Assembly (NCBI GenBank): GCA_000209465.1
Contig: GL890598.1
Span: forward strand, 9,115-73,114
Source of the DNA: Lachnospiraceae oral taxon 107 str. F0167
Lineage (GTDB): Bacteria; Bacillota; Clostridia; Lachnospirales; Lachnospiraceae
Length of the DNA stretch: 64,000 nucleotides
Reading direction: 5' to 3'
Of the stretch, positions 1 to 9,483 are shown one piece after another. The notes beneath the pieces are model-generated. The model had not been told where the DNA came from. It did no database searches and worked only from the letters and a program-made list of their open reading frames with translations. The position numbers and the translations under genes are program-made. Each line of letters opens with the position of its first letter. The first letter of the stretch is position 1.

Positions 1-339
1 AAAGTACATATAGTGGAAGCAGAAGTATGTCCGGATCACATACACATGCTGGTAGAGATTCCGCCCAAAATGAGTATATCAGATTTTGTAGGATATTTAA
101 AAGGTAAGAGTACACTAATGATATTTGAAAGACATGCAAATCTAAAATACAAGTATGGGAATAGACATTTTTGGTGTAGGGGATATTATGTAGATACGGT
201 AGGAAAAAATGCAAAAAAGATAGAAGAATACATAAGAAACCAGCTAAATGAAGATATGTTATATGACCAAATGAGTATGAAAGAATATATAGACCCGTTT
301 ACGGGTGAGCCGGTAATAAAAAGCAATAAGAAAAAATAA
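1..339 (+). CDS. tnpA: IS200/IS605-family transposase TnpA, 5' truncated by window edge
   Basis: The reading frame is open from base 1, so the N-terminus lies outside the window. The protein is a Y1 transposase that cuts and rejoins single-stranded DNA at hairpin ends. The His-hydrophobic-His metal motif is visible in PDHIHML at the start of the visible part. The Tyr in the helix IEEYIRNQ is the likely nucleophile, as in the family. Visible length is 112 residues against about 130-155 in the family, so only a short piece is missing. It ends in a lysine-rich tail (KSNKKK). No tnpB lies to the right, so this is either an IS200-type single-gene element or tnpB lies to the left. The hairpin-rich sequence just downstream fits the right end of the element. 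Confidence 0.9.
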   Translation, partial: KVHIVEAEVCPDHIHMLVEIPPKMSISDFVGYLKGKSTLMIFERHANLKYKYGNRHFWCRGYYVDTVGKNAKKIEEYIRNQLNEDMLYDQMSMKEYIDPFTGEPVIKSNKKK

Positions 340-465
340 GTCCAAGGGGCTAAGCAAGTAAATGATGTGCGGTTGGCGAACTTTCGATGAGTCTTTAGAC
401 TCAAGCGCAGGTAAAGAGCCCTTATAGGGCGAAACAACAAACCACCGGCTTAGCCGGTGGTACTG
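340..465 (+). mobile_element. Probable right end of the IS200/IS605 element
   Basis: Three perfect hairpins follow tnpA: GAGTC/GACTC at 389-402, GCCC/GGGC at 418-430, and ACCACCGGC/GCCGGTGGT at 441-461 with a TTA loop. IS200/IS605 elements end in subterminal hairpins recognised by TnpA, and the last hairpin is the best candidate. The exact cleavage site cannot be fixed without an empty-site comparison. GC content is higher here than in the flanking sequence. Confidence 0.6.
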
Positions 466-850
466 ATTTTATATTATTATCATATGGATTTTGATGGAAT
501 ACAAGGCATCATGTTATTGTGCGCTTACGAACTATGGATGAAATTTGAAAAAGCTATACATCTATTTTGAGGAAAGGATCAGCACTGCTGACATATGATA
601 GTAATCTAATACATAACATTCCCATGCTGCCTGTCGACAGCCTGGGAATGTTATGTAAAGATTATATAAAGAGAGCTCAATTCCCACATTATATACTAAT
701 CTAATATTTTATCATTAATCTAAGAGGTTTACATAAAGTAGTTTACATTCTTGATTTACAACACTGTGACACTGTTTTTATAGAAAAATTTATTCATAGT
801 ATTTGGGAATCATAGTTCTATATTTCGGTTTATAGTTAACTGTGTTTTTG
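466..850. other. Intergenic sequence with a 15-bp perfect inverted repeat
   Basis: I see no gene here. The one clear structure is an inverted repeat at 610-657: arms TACATAACATTCCCA (610-624) and TGGGAATGTTATGTA (643-657), enclosing 18 bases that contain the palindrome CTGTCGACAG. No T-run follows on either strand, so it is not a standard terminator. It may be a remnant of a small mobile element or an operator. Confidence 0.5.
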
Positions 851-1201
851 TTATAATGTTCTTTCACCAGTAAATTGTAGACTGACTAAAGCACTTGATG
901 TATTTTTGCCATTGTCATACCCTATTGAAATGTAACTTCTAATAGGGTTTTCGCAAATATTTAACATGTGTTTTTTTTTAGTGACTTCACTCAATAATGT
1001 ATCTAAAGCATTATTTATATCTCTTGTTGTTTTAAACCTCTCATCAGATCGTAAGGTATAAGATATTTCATTATTCTTATTGTATGAATAAAACTTAATA
1101 AAAATACAATGTGGATTATGAGGATCGGTAGATATTTTATATGATAATATAGACAACACTTCTATGTCATCATTATCATTTTTAATTTTTAAATTAAACA
1201 T
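851..1201 (-). CDS. Hypothetical protein, 116 aa
   Basis: I do not recognise this protein. It is 116 residues, mixed alpha/beta by composition, soluble, with no signal peptide or membrane segment. It opens MFNLKIKNDNDDIEVL and has a charged middle (SDERFKTTRDINNALD) that could form a helix. A GAAAGG ribosome binding site lies about 10 bases before the start on the minus strand. It stands alone between an IS end and a long AT-rich spacer, so it may be accessory DNA. Coding status is likely but not certain. Confidence 0.5.
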   Translation of the reverse strand: MFNLKIKNDNDDIEVLSILSYKISTDPHNPHCIFIKFYSYNKNNEISYTLRSDERFKTTRDINNALDTLLSEVTKKKHMLNICENPIRSYISIGYDNGKNTSSALVSLQFTGERTL

Positions 1202-1841
1202 TTTATAAAACCTTTCTTTATATTATTTTATAAATTGGATATTGCTAAATATAGTTAGAAAAATCCAGTTTCTATTAGTAGTTTGTTTTTACTAATGTAC
1301 ACACTTGATATCCACTATTTGAAATGTTTATAGATAAAATACTATACCCAGCATTTAACTCACACTATATGCTTTTAACAGATGAAGTGTCAGTATTAGT
1401 TATACCATAAAATCTAACAGTCTATTAATTACCAAGCTATAATTAATAACCAAATGATAAAAGAGTTCTTTATAGGTATGTTAAAATTATTTAATGTTTT
1501 CACTAAGTATTTTGGATTTTGATATTTGATAATTATGTGGTAGGTGATTTGATTTGTTTAAATCTGAATCATCTATTCTTAATCTAATAAAAATTATTTT
1601 TATTCAAATAAATTTTCATTCTAATACTTATGGATACCAAAATGTAGTCATGAATATTATACAAATGTACCCGCAAAAATCAAGCTTGATAAAATATATT
1701 TTTGGCATGTTTTTAAGAGTTTTTTTAAGAATCCGATTTAAATATAATTATAGAGAAAATGATTATTATATATAGAAAATAATAGATGTTTATGTTAGAA
1801 TACAGCAAATATTATAGTATGAATTTTTTAAAGGTGGTAAT
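1202..1841. other. AT-rich intergenic sequence
   Basis: This 640-base stretch is very AT-rich and holds no convincing gene. A TTG-started frame at 1554-1775 encodes 73 residues but has no good ribosome binding site and a biased Ile/Asn/Tyr composition expected from AT-rich noise. A weak promoter (TTAGAA, 17 bases, TATGAA) may lie near 1796-1824, ahead of the malic enzyme gene. Confidence 0.4.
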
Positions 1842-3017
1842 ATGGATTATAGTAAAGAAGCTTTAAAATTGCATGAGGCAAATGGCGGAAAGGTTTCTGT
1901 TGTAAGCAAAATAAAAATAAATTCAAGAGATGATTTGAGTACCGCATATACACCGGGAGTGGCAGCTCCCTGTAAAGAGATAGCAAGTAATCCGGAGAAT
2001 GTGTGGAAGTATACAGCCAAGAAAAATCTGGTGGCGGTAGTATCGGACGGTACAGCGGTGCTGGGACTTGGAGATATCGGAGCCAAGGCTGCAATGCCTG
2101 TAATGGAGGGTAAGGCAATACTTTTTAAGGAATTTGGCGATGTGGATGCATTTCCTGTATGTCTTGATACTAAGGATACGGAGGAAATCATAAGGACTGT
2201 AAAAAATATCGCACCATGTTTTGGAGGAATAAATCTTGAGGATATAGCTTCACCGAAATGCTTTGAAATAGAAGAGAGGCTTGAAAAAGAACTTGAGATA
2301 CCTGTATTTCATGACGATCAACATGGTACTGCAATAGTGGTTACGGCGGCACTTATCAATGCACTTAAACTTGTAGATAAGAAGATGGATGAGATAAAGG
2401 TGGTGCTTAACGGACCGGGCAGTGCAGGTACGGCTATTATAAAGATGCTTTTGGAATCGGGAGTAAAAGATATAACAGCCTGTGATGAATACGGAATTTT
2501 ATACAAGGAGAGGGCTGAGGGGATAAAGGATCATAAAAAATGGCTTTGCAGCGTAACAAACCTTAATGATATGAGAGGAAACCTTGCCGATGCGCTTGTA
2601 GGAGCTGATGTATTTATAGGAGTATCTGTAGCAAATATACTGACAAAGGATATGATAAAGACTATGGCGGATAAGCCGATAGTCTTTGCTATGGCAAATC
2701 CGAATCCTGAAATACCCTATGATGATGCTGTTGAAGCGGGAGTGGCTGTAATGGGTACAGGCAGAAGTGACAGACCTAATCAGATAAATAATGTACTTGC
2801 CTTCCCGGGGATATTCAGGGGAGCATTGGATGCACATGCAAGGGATATAAATTATACTATGAAAAAGGCTGCGGCAAGGGCAATTGCGGAGTATATAAAA
2901 CCGGAGGATTTGAATCATGAAAATATAATACCTTCCGCACTTGATAAAAATATAGCAAAAGCGGTAGCAAGGGCTGTAGAAGAGGCTGCTATAGAGAGCG
3001 GTTGCAATAGAAAGTAG
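1842..3017 (+). CDS. NAD(P)-dependent malic enzyme
   Basis: The enzyme oxidatively decarboxylates malate to pyruvate in the cytosol. At 391 residues it is the short bacterial form. The N-terminal motif TAYTPGVAAPCKEI carries the catalytic Tyr (about residue 36), and VMEGKA carries the catalytic Lys (about 91). Metal ligands are expected at GGINLEDI (about 128-135) and in HDDQHGTA (about 157-163). The nucleotide-binding loop is LNGPGSAGTA (about 189-198), followed by MANPNPEI and the C-terminal signature TGRSDRPNQINN. The start has a good site, AAAGGTGG, six bases upstream. The folate transporter gene follows after 9 bases and may be co-transcribed. Whether NAD or NADP is preferred cannot be read from the sequence. 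Confidence 0.95.
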   Translation: MDYSKEALKLHEANGGKVSVVSKIKINSRDDLSTAYTPGVAAPCKEIASNPENVWKYTAKKNLVAVVSDGTAVLGLGDIGAKAAMPVMEGKAILFKEFGDVDAFPVCLDTKDTEEIIRTVKNIAPCFGGINLEDIASPKCFEIEERLEKELEIPVFHDDQHGTAIVVTAALINALKLVDKKMDEIKVVLNGPGSAGTAIIKMLLESGVKDITACDEYGILYKERAEGIKDHKKWLCSVTNLNDMRGNLADALVGADVFIGVSVANILTKDMIKTMADKPIVFAMANPNPEIPYDDAVEAGVAVMGTGRSDRPNQINNVLAFPGIFRGALDAHARDINYTMKKAAARAIAEYIKPEDLNHENIIPSALDKNIAKAVARAVEEAAIESGCNRK

Positions 3018-3026
3018 GTTATAAAG

Positions 3027-3569
3027 ATGATAAATATTAAGGAGATATTTTTGTTCTCATATAATGAGTTAAAAAAAGTAAAAACGATTACGACGGTGGC
3101 AATGTTTGTTGCACTTTCAATTATACTAGGAGCTTTTACCGTTCCAATAGGTAATTTTTTAAAAATCGGGTTTTCCTCATTGACCACAGTGGGTATAGGT
3201 TTTTTGTTCGGACCTATAGTAGGAAGTATATTCGGAGCAATTACGGATATTGTAAAATATATGCTCAAGCCGACAGGACCTTTCTTTCCGGGATTTACAT
3301 TTAATGCAATTATTGCAGGTATCATGTATGGAAGCATTTTATATAAGAAGCCTGTTTCAATAAAAAGAATTTTGATAGCTGAAATACTGGTAAGTTTTAT
3401 TTGTAATATTTTACTTGGAACACTTTGGCTAAACATATTATATGGAAAAGCTTTTTTTGCAATTCTGCCTATGAGAGCAATCAAAAACATTGTATTACTG
3501 CCGATAAACAGCTTTATGGCATTTGTTATTTTAAAGTTTTTGGAGCAGTGTAAACAGAGCTTGAAATAG
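3027..3569 (+). CDS. folT: ECF transporter S component, folate type (FolT)
   Basis: This is a 180-residue membrane protein with about five to six hydrophobic segments, the size of an ECF substrate-binding subunit. The stretch FGPIVGSIFGAITDIVKYML followed by KPTGPFFPGF is the signature of the folate-family S component. It would bind folate outside and work with a shared EcfA1A2T module encoded elsewhere. The ribosome binding site (AGGTT) is weak. It follows the malic enzyme by 9 bases, so the two are probably transcribed together, although no metabolic reason is obvious. The family call is firm; the exact substrate is inferred from similarity. Confidence 0.85.
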   Translation: MINIKEIFLFSYNELKKVKTITTVAMFVALSIILGAFTVPIGNFLKIGFSSLTTVGIGFLFGPIVGSIFGAITDIVKYMLKPTGPFFPGFTFNAIIAGIMYGSILYKKPVSIKRILIAEILVSFICNILLGTLWLNILYGKAFFAILPMRAIKNIVLLPINSFMAFVILKFLEQCKQSLK

Positions 3570-3592
3570 TTTAAAATTTTTTAAAAAAGTGC

Positions 3593-3621
3593 TTGCATTC
3601 GTTTTTTTAATATGATATCCT
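3593..3621 (+). promoter_or_regulatory. Sigma-A type promoter of the S10 operon
   Basis: TTGCAT (3593-3598) and TATCCT (3616-3621) are separated by 17 bases. It lies about 220 bases before rpsJ, so the transcript has a long leader. Confidence 0.7.
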
Positions 3622-3627
3622 AGTATG

Positions 3628-3841
3628 GCTGTGACATTGATAGCTATGAAGCATAGGTTGCCGTTTATCGGGTTTTATGTGGAGCGAAGGTCATGTTGCA
3701 AAAACTGGCGACAAGTCACTGTACAAACAGCATCTCATATTGAGTAATTTCGTGGGTTTATTTTTATGACACGCACGGAAGAGTGTACAGTCACCGCTTG
3801 TCAATTTCTTTTATAAGATTGAAAAGGAGGCGGCTTTTTTT
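3628..3841 (+). promoter_or_regulatory. Structured leader RNA of the S10 ribosomal operon
   Basis: About 210 bases separate the promoter from rpsJ. A long-range stem is visible: GACAAG (3710-3715) and ACTGTACA (3718-3725) pair with TGTACAGT (3784-3791) and CTTGTC (3797-3802). It encloses smaller hairpins, for example CTCA/TGAG near 3733-3744. A strong AAAAGGAGG ribosome binding site sits near the end. Leaders of ribosomal protein operons often bind one of the operon's own proteins for feedback control, and that role is inferred here. I cannot match it to a named family by eye. Confidence 0.6.
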
Positions 3842-4159
3842 ATGGCAAATCAGGTAATGAGAATCACATTAAAAGCTTATGATCACCAATTGGTTGACAG
3901 CTGTGCTGCAAGAATTGTTGATACTGTAAAGAAGACAGGAGCAGCTGTTTCAGGACCTGTTCCACTACCAACAAAGAAGGAAGTGGTTACTATCCTTAGA
4001 GCTGTACATAAGTACAAAGACTCTCGTGAGCAGTTCGAACAGAGAACTCACAAGAGACTGATTGATGTCATTGCACCATCACAGAAGACTGTTGATGCAC
4101 TTTCCAGATTGGAAATGCCTGCAGGTGTAAATATAGACATCAAAATGAAGAGTAGATAA
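3842..4159 (+). CDS. rpsJ: 30S ribosomal protein S10
   Basis: This is the 105-residue S10 protein of the small-subunit head, also the NusE partner of NusB in antitermination. The sequence runs [20 protein letters not shown], then [10 protein letters not shown], and ends in the typical IDIKMKSR. It opens the S10 operon, has an AAAAGGAGG site upstream and is followed by rplC after 77 bases. Length and termini are normal. Confidence 0.98.
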   Translation: MANQVMRITLKAYDHQLVDSCAARIVDTVKKTGAAVSGPVPLPTKKEVVTILRAVHKYKDSREQFEQRTHKRLIDVIAPSQKTVDALSRLEMPAGVNIDIKMKSR

Positions 4160-4236
4160 TCCGCTAAATGGCGTTAATCCTGCTCTAGGATGAGCATGAG
4201 AGTGTTCCGCTGTAGATTAAATCAGGAGGTATATTA

Positions 4237-4914
4237 ATGAAGAAGGCAATACTTGCTAGAAAAGTCGGTATGACACAGATTTTCGATGAGAACGGTGTGT
4301 TAATACCTGTAACAGTTCTTCTTGCAGGACCATGTGTTGTTACACAGGTTAAGACAGAGGAGAATGACGGATATAATTCAGTTCAGGTTGCATATGGACA
4401 GATCCGTACAAAATTGGTTAACAAGGCTAAGGCAGGACATCTTGCTAAGGCCGGAATTGAAAAAGTTGTAGTAGAAAACGGCGATAAGAAGAGAGAAATC
4501 TTCACAGCAGGAAGATTCATCAGAGAGTTTAAATTTGAGAATGCATCCGAGTATGCTCCAAAGGCTGAAATCAAAGCTGACATATTTGCTGCAGGTGATA
4601 AGATTGATGCAACAGCTATCTCAAAGGGTAAAGGTTTCCAGGGTGCTATCAAGCGTCATGGACAGTCAAGAGGACCTATGAGTCATGGTTCAAAGTTCCA
4701 TCGTCATCAGGGTTCAAACGGTTCATCTTCAGATCCGAGCCATGTATTTAAGGGCAAAGGAATGCCCGGACATATGGGTGCTAAGAGAGTGACCACACAG
4801 AATCTTGAGATCGTAAGAGTTGATGCTGACAAGAATCTTATCCTTGTAAAGGGTTCAATGCCGGGTTCAAAGAAAGCTTTAATAACATTAAAAGAGACTG
4901 TTAAGAAAAAATAA
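4237..4914 (+). CDS. rplC: 50S ribosomal protein L3
   Basis: L3 is one of the first proteins to bind 23S rRNA. The 225-residue chain begins [19 protein letters not shown], has the central loop [18 protein letters not shown] that reaches the peptidyl transferase region, and ends with the [15 protein letters not shown] segment. The loop Gln in RHGQSRG is the usual site of methylation where the methylase is present. The start follows AGGAGGTATATTA. It sits between rpsJ and rplD. Confidence 0.98.
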   Translation: MKKAILARKVGMTQIFDENGVLIPVTVLLAGPCVVTQVKTEENDGYNSVQVAYGQIRTKLVNKAKAGHLAKAGIEKVVVENGDKKREIFTAGRFIREFKFENASEYAPKAEIKADIFAAGDKIDATAISKGKGFQGAIKRHGQSRGPMSHGSKFHRHQGSNGSSSDPSHVFKGKGMPGHMGAKRVTTQNLEIVRVDADKNLILVKGSMPGSKKALITLKETVKKK

Positions 4915-4936
4915 CTAACAGAAAGGAGGAACACAA

Positions 4937-5557
4937 ATGGCTAATATATCAGTATTCAATATTGAAGGAAAAGAAGTAGGTAGTATAGAATTAAACGATG
5001 CTGTGTTCGGAGTTAATGTTAACGAGCATTTAGTTCATATGGCAGTTGTTGCACAGTTGGCAAACAAGCGTCAGGGAACACAAAAGGCAAAGACCCGTTC
5101 CGAAGTTAGTGGCGGTGGAAGAAAGCCTTGGAAGCAAAAAGGTACAGGACATGCACGTCAGGGTTCAACCAGATCACCACAGTGGAAGGGTGGCGGTGTT
5201 GTATTTGCACCTACTCCAAGAGACTATACAATCAATTTAAATAAAAAAGAGAAGAGAATTGCTCTTAAGAGTGCTCTTACAAGCAGAGTTCTTGAGAACA
5301 AGTTCATCGTTGTTGATGATTTTGCAATGAGCGAGATCAAGACAAAGAAGATGCAGCAGACTTTGAATAACTTAAATGTTAAGAAGGCGCTTGTTGTATG
5401 TGCTGAGAATGAGAAGAACACTGTACTTTCTGTAAGAAATATATATGGTGTTAAGGCTGCTTCACCTAAGACTATCAATGTATATGATATCTTAAAGTAC
5501 AATACGGTAGTAGCTTCAAAGGACGCTGTTAAAACTATAGAGGAGGTATATGCGTAA
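4937..5557 (+). CDS. rplD: 50S ribosomal protein L4
   Basis: The 206-residue L4 protein has the long internal loop that lines the exit tunnel ([18 protein letters not shown], followed by [15 protein letters not shown]). In many bacteria L4 also represses its own operon, so it is a candidate ligand of the rpsJ leader; that link is inference. GAAAGGAGG precedes the start. Its stop overlaps the rplW start by one base (TAATG). Confidence 0.98.
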   Translation: MANISVFNIEGKEVGSIELNDAVFGVNVNEHLVHMAVVAQLANKRQGTQKAKTRSEVSGGGRKPWKQKGTGHARQGSTRSPQWKGGGVVFAPTPRDYTINLNKKEKRIALKSALTSRVLENKFIVVDDFAMSEIKTKKMQQTLNNLNVKKALVVCAENEKNTVLSVRNIYGVKAASPKTINVYDILKYNTVVASKDAVKTIEEVYA

Positions 5558-5856
5558 TGGCAAATATTCAATACTATGATGTAATACTTAAGCCGGTTAT
5601 TACAGAAAAAAGCATGCTTGGCATGACTGATAAGAAATATACTTTCCTTGTGCATCCGGATTCAAACAAGACAATGATTAAAGAAGCTGTTGAGAAGATG
5701 TTTGACGGCGTTAAGGTTTCAAAAGTAAATACTATGAACCAGGATGGAAAGACAAAGAGAAGAGGAATGACAATCGGTAAGACTGCAAAAGTTAAGAAGG
5801 CTATTGTATGGCTTACAGAGGATAGCAAAGAAATCGAGTTGTTCCAGGGCTTATAA
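5557..5856 (+). CDS. rplW: 50S ribosomal protein L23
   Basis: L23 sits at the tunnel exit and docks trigger factor and signal recognition particle. The 99 residues include the hallmark [14 protein letters not shown] at the N-terminus and the [12 protein letters not shown] strand. The start overlaps the rplD stop by one base, which implies translational coupling. A hairpin-rich spacer of 89 bases follows before rplB. Confidence 0.98.
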   Translation: MANIQYYDVILKPVITEKSMLGMTDKKYTFLVHPDSNKTMIKEAVEKMFDGVKVSKVNTMNQDGKTKRRGMTIGKTAKVKKAIVWLTEDSKEIELFQGL

Positions 5857-5945
5857 GCAACGGATGTTGCTTTCCCGAAGTGAATCGGGATATATTATAC
5901 GGCATCCTGCCGTGATAAAGTGCGTAGCACAAGAAGGAGACAAAA
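5857..5945 (+). other. rplW-rplB spacer with four consecutive hairpins
   Basis: Four short perfect inverted repeats lie one after another: GCAAC/GTTGC, CCCGA/TCGGG, ACGGCA/TGCCGT and GTGC/GCAC. None is followed by a T-run, so read-through is expected. AGAAGGAGA before rplB is the ribosome binding site. The array may be an RNA processing or protein-binding site; this is inference. Confidence 0.5.
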
Positions 5946-6791
5946 ATGGGAATAAAGAAATATAGTCCATATACACCGTCCAGAAGAAATATGACAGGTT
6001 TGGACTTTAGTGTAATCACAAAGAGCACTCCTGAGAAGTCATTATTGGCACCAATAAAGAAGAATTCAGGAAGAAACAATCAAGGTAAGATAACAGTAAG
6101 ACATCGTGGTGGCGGTGCAAAGAGAAAGTACAGAATCATCGACTTTAAGAGAAACTCTAAAGACGGAGTTCCTGCTAAGGTTGTTGCTATAGAGTATGAT
6201 CCGAACAGAACAGCCAATATTGCACTTATATCATATGTTGACGGTGCAAAGGCTTATATACTTGCTCCTGAAGGACTTCAGGTTGGAACAACAATCGTAA
6301 GCGGATCAGGTGCAGAGGCAAGAGTAGGAAACTGCTTACCGCTTGCAGAGATTCCTGTAGGTGCGCAGATTCATAATATAGAGCTTTATCCGGGTAAGGG
6401 CGGACAGCTTGTTCGTTCAGCGGGTAATGTTGCACAGCTTATGGCTAAAGAAGGAAAGTATGCAACTCTTCGTCTTCCGTCAGGTGAGATGAGAATGGTA
6501 CCTATCATTTGCAGAGCTACAATCGGCGTAGTGGGAAATGGTGAGCATTCACTTGTTAAGCTTGGTAAGGCGGGAAGAAAGCGTCACATGGGTATAAGAC
6601 CTACAGTTCGTGGTTCCGTTATGAACCCTAATGACCATCCACACGGTGGTGGTGAAGGTAAGACAGGAATCGGTCGTCCGGGTCCATCTACTCCTTGGGG
6701 CAAGCCGGCTCTTGGTCTTAAGACTAGAAACAAGAAGAAACAGTCTAATAAGTTAATTATAAGAAGAAGAGATGGTAAGGCCACTAACTAA
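5946..6791 (+). CDS. rplB: 50S ribosomal protein L2
   Basis: L2 is the 281-residue core protein needed for subunit joining and peptidyl transfer. It begins [17 protein letters not shown] and carries the conserved C-terminal [20 protein letters not shown] segment, whose His is close to the active centre. The end [13 protein letters not shown] is normal. Ribosome binding site AGAAGGAGA. Next gene rpsS follows after 17 bases. Confidence 0.98.
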   Translation: MGIKKYSPYTPSRRNMTGLDFSVITKSTPEKSLLAPIKKNSGRNNQGKITVRHRGGGAKRKYRIIDFKRNSKDGVPAKVVAIEYDPNRTANIALISYVDGAKAYILAPEGLQVGTTIVSGSGAEARVGNCLPLAEIPVGAQIHNIELYPGKGGQLVRSAGNVAQLMAKEGKYATLRLPSGEMRMVPIICRATIGVVGNGEHSLVKLGKAGRKRHMGIRPTVRGSVMNPNDHPHGGGEGKTGIGRPGPSTPWGKPALGLKTRNKKKQSNKLIIRRRDGKATN

Positions 6792-6808
6792 TAAAGGAGG
6801 AAAGATAA

Positions 6809-7087
6809 ATGTCACGTTCACTTAAAAAAGGACCATTTGCAGATGCAAGTTTATTAAAGAAAGTTGATGCAATGAACAAGGCCGGCGACAAGAGTGTTAT
6901 TAAAACATGGTCACGCCGTTCTACAATCTTCCCACAGATGGTAGGCCATACTATTGCTGTTCATGACGGAAGAAAGCATGTTCCGGTATATATTACCGAG
7001 GATATGGTAGGACATAAGCTTGGTGAGTTCGTTGCTACAAGAACTTATAAAGGACATAAAGCTGACGATAAGAAAGCTTCAAGATAA
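6809..7087 (+). CDS. rpsS: 30S ribosomal protein S19
   Basis: This is the 92-residue S19 of the small-subunit head. [18 protein letters not shown] at the start and [20 protein letters not shown] in the middle are diagnostic. AAAGGAGGA precedes the start. It lies in the usual place between rplB and rplV. Confidence 0.98.
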   Translation: MSRSLKKGPFADASLLKKVDAMNKAGDKSVIKTWSRRSTIFPQMVGHTIAVHDGRKHVPVYITEDMVGHKLGEFVATRTYKGHKADDKKASR

Positions 7088-7113
7088 GAGAGGGTTGAAA
7101 GGAGGTTTTTTAA

Positions 7114-7500
7114 ATGGCAAAAGGACATAGATCCCAGATTAAAAGAGAAAGAAATGCAGTTAAGGACACCAGACCATCAGCTAAGCTCTCATATGCCAGA
7201 GTACCTGTTCAAAAAGCATGTTTCGTGCTTGATGCGATCAGAGGAAAGAATGTTGATGAGGCTTTGGGTATTCTTATGTATAGCCCAAGATATGCGTCAA
7301 GTGTTATCAAGAAATTGGTAGAGTCGGCAGTTGCTAATGCTGAGAACAATAATAATTTAGATCCATCTAAATTATATATTGCAGAATGTTATGCAAGTGA
7401 CGGCCCTATAATGAAGAGAATTAAGCCAAGAGCACAGGGTAGAGCTTATCGTATCGAGAAGAGAATGAGCCATATCACAGTGGTCTTAGATGAAAGATAG
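7114..7500 (+). CDS. rplV: 50S ribosomal protein L22
   Basis: L22 is 128 residues here. Its extended hairpin (around [18 protein letters not shown]) reaches into the exit tunnel and is where macrolide-resistance changes occur in other species. The segment looks unaltered. GAAAGGAGG lies upstream of the start. The rpsC gene follows after 14 bases. Confidence 0.98.
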   Translation: MAKGHRSQIKRERNAVKDTRPSAKLSYARVPVQKACFVLDAIRGKNVDEALGILMYSPRYASSVIKKLVESAVANAENNNNLDPSKLYIAECYASDGPIMKRIKPRAQGRAYRIEKRMSHITVVLDER

Positions 7501-7514
7501 GAGGAGACGCGAAG

Positions 7515-8171
7515 ATGGGACAGAAAGTTAATCCACATGGACTTAGAGTCGGTGTTATAAAAGACTGGAGCTCCAGATGGTACGCTGATAAGGATTTCGC
7601 TGATTGCTTAGTAGAAGACTACAATATCAGAAAGTTCTTAAAGAACAAACTTTATTCAGCAAGCGTATCAGATATTGAAATAGAGCGTGCTTCAGACAGA
7701 GTTAGAATAATACTTCATACTGCAAGACCGGGTGTTGTTATCGGAAAGCAGGGTGCTGAAGTTGAGAAATTAAAGAAGGAAGTATCAAAGTTTACAGATA
7801 AGAAAGTATTCATTGATATCAAAGAAATCAAGAGACCGGACAGAGATGCTCAACTTGTAGCTGAAAGTATCGCTACACAGCTTGAGAACCGTATTTCATT
7901 CCGTAGAGCAATGAAGTCAACAATGTCAAGAAGTATGAAGGCAGGAGTACTTGGTATTAAGGCAAGCTGCTCAGGACGTCTTGGCGGTGCCGACATGGCT
8001 CGTACAGAGTTCTATTCAGAGGGTACAATTCCTCTTCAGACATTAAGAGCTGACATTCAGTATGGTTTTGCTGAGGCAAACACAACATACGGTAAAGTTG
8101 GTGTTAAGGTTTGGATATATACCGGTGAGGTGCTTCCTCAAAGAAAAACACAGGAAGGGAGCGTAAAATAA
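7515..8171 (+). CDS. rpsC: 30S ribosomal protein S3
   Basis: S3 has 218 residues with an N-terminal [13 protein letters not shown], a KH RNA-binding domain ([17 protein letters not shown]) and a C-terminal [20 protein letters not shown] segment. It lies at the mRNA entry channel. The start is preceded by ATAGGAGGAG. The rplP start follows after one base. Confidence 0.98.
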   Translation: MGQKVNPHGLRVGVIKDWSSRWYADKDFADCLVEDYNIRKFLKNKLYSASVSDIEIERASDRVRIILHTARPGVVIGKQGAEVEKLKKEVSKFTDKKVFIDIKEIKRPDRDAQLVAESIATQLENRISFRRAMKSTMSRSMKAGVLGIKASCSGRLGGADMARTEFYSEGTIPLQTLRADIQYGFAEANTTYGKVGVKVWIYTGEVLPQRKTQEGSVK

Positions 8172-8172
8172 T

Positions 8173-8610
8173 ATGTTAATGCCTAAGAGAGTAAAGCGTA
8201 GAAAACAGTTTAGAGGTTCTATGGCCGGAAAGGCCTTAAGAGGCAATAAGATCACTTATGGTGAGTATGGTTTAGTATCCCTTGATCCTTGTTGGATAAA
8301 GTCAAACCAGATAGAGGCTGCCAGAGTTGCTATGACTCGTTATATCAAGCGTGGCGGTAAAGTTTGGATAAAGATTTTCCCTGATAAGCCTGTTACAGCA
8401 AAACCTGCTGAGACTCGAATGGGTTCAGGTAAGGGATCTACAGAATATTGGGTAGCTGTTGTAAAGCCCGGTCGTGTATTATTTGAGATCGCAGGCGTAC
8501 CTGAAGAGGTTGCCAGAGAGGCTCTTCGTCTTGCAATGCATAAGCTTCCTTGCAGATGTAAGATAGTTTCAAAGGCTGATTTGGAAGGCGGTGAAGCAAG
8601 TGAAAACTAA
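8173..8610 (+). CDS. rplP: 50S ribosomal protein L16
   Basis: L16 has 145 residues and helps position the A-site t[18 protein letters not shown] is the typical start, and [20 protein letters not shown] is diagnostic. The gene starts one base after the rpsC stop and its 3' end overlaps rpmC by 11 bases, so the three are translationally coupled. Confidence 0.98.
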   Translation: MLMPKRVKRRKQFRGSMAGKALRGNKITYGEYGLVSLDPCWIKSNQIEAARVAMTRYIKRGGKVWIKIFPDKPVTAKPAETRMGSGKGSTEYWVAVVKPGRVLFEIAGVPEEVAREALRLAMHKLPCRCKIVSKADLEGGEASEN

Positions 8611-8806
8611 GAATTATGTAAACGAATTAAAGTCAAAAAGCTTAGAACAGTTAAATGAGGAATTGGTTTCCGCAAAGAAGGAACTTTTCAACCTTAGATT
8701 CCAAAATGCAACCAGCCAGTTGGATAACACTTCAAGAATTAAGGAAGTTCGTAGAAACATTGCCAGAATTCAGACAGTTATCACTGAGAATGCAAAATTG
8801 GCATAA
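8600..8806 (+). CDS. rpmC: 50S ribosomal protein L29
   Basis: L29 is a small helical protein next to L23. I place the start at the GTG at 8600, giving 68 residues beginning [14 protein letters not shown], because AAGGCGGT lies seven bases upstream. An upstream GTG at 8591 would add three residues. It contains the usual [20 protein letters not shown] stretch. The start lies inside the end of rplP. Confidence 0.95.
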   Translation: MKTKNYVNELKSKSLEQLNEELVSAKKELFNLRFQNATSQLDNTSRIKEVRRNIARIQTVITENAKLA

Positions 8807-8824
8807 AGATAAAGGAGATAAACC

Positions 8825-9079
8825 GTGGAGAGAAATCTTAGAAAAACCCGTATCGGCAAGGTTGTTAGCGATAAGATGGATAAGACAATCACTGTTGCAA
8901 TCGAAGACCATGTAAAGCATCCACTTTATGGCAAGATTGTAAAGAAGACTGTTAAGTTCAAGGCACATGATGAAAAGAATGAATGTAACATTGGCGATAC
9001 TGTAAAGATTATGGAAACAAGACCTCTTTCAAAAGATAAGAGATGGAGACTTGTACAGATAATTGAGAAGGCAAAATAA
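8825..9079 (+). CDS. rpsQ: 30S ribosomal protein S17
   Basis: The 84-residue S17 is an OB-fold protein that binds 16S rRNA early. It uses a GTG start after AAAGGAGA. The motif [20 protein letters not shown] and the C-terminal [16 protein letters not shown] are typical. It lies between rpmC and rplN as in other Firmicutes. Confidence 0.98.
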   Translation: MERNLRKTRIGKVVSDKMDKTITVAIEDHVKHPLYGKIVKKTVKFKAHDEKNECNIGDTVKIMETRPLSKDKRWRLVQIIEKAK

Positions 9080-9103
9080 TTTAGGTAGGAAGGAGTATCC
9101 GGC

Positions 9104-9472
9104 ATGATTCAGCAGGAAACAAGATTGAAGGTAGCCGATAACACCGGAGCAAAGGAATTGCTTACAATTCGTGTTATGGGTGGTTCAACTAGAAGATATG
9201 CTCATATCGGCGATATAATCGTCGCTACCGTTAAAGATGCAACACCAGGCGGTGTTGTAAAGAAAGGTGATGTTGTTAAGGCTGTTGTAGTAAGATCAGT
9301 CAATAGCACACGCCGTAAAGACGGTTCATACATCAGATTCGATGAAAACGCAGCAGTTATAATCAAGGATGACAAGACTCCAAGAGGTACTCGTATCTTT
9401 GGACCGGTTGCAAGAGAACTTCGTGAGAAGCATTTCATGAAGATTGTATCTCTCGCACCTGAAGTATTATAA
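9104..9472 (+). CDS. rplN: 50S ribosomal protein L14
   Basis: L14 is 122 residues and forms an intersubunit bridge. [18 protein letters not shown] at the start and [15 protein letters not shown] near the end are hallmarks. GAAGGAG precedes the start. The rplX gene follows after 11 bases. Confidence 0.98.
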   Translation: MIQQETRLKVADNTGAKELLTIRVMGGSTRRYAHIGDIIVATVKDATPGGVVKKGDVVKAVVVRSVNSTRRKDGSYIRFDENAAVIIKDDKTPRGTRIFGPVARELREKHFMKIVSLAPEVL

Positions 9473-9483
9473 GGAGGTCTAGC

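Noticed and set aside
186-440. Minus-strand frame overlapping the end of tnpA
   Set aside because: It is antisense to a recognisable transposase and to the hairpin end, with no ribosome binding site.
1554-1775. 73-residue frame with a TTG start in the AT-rich spacer
   Set aside because: There is no convincing ribosome binding site, the composition is that of AT-rich noise, and no motif is visible.
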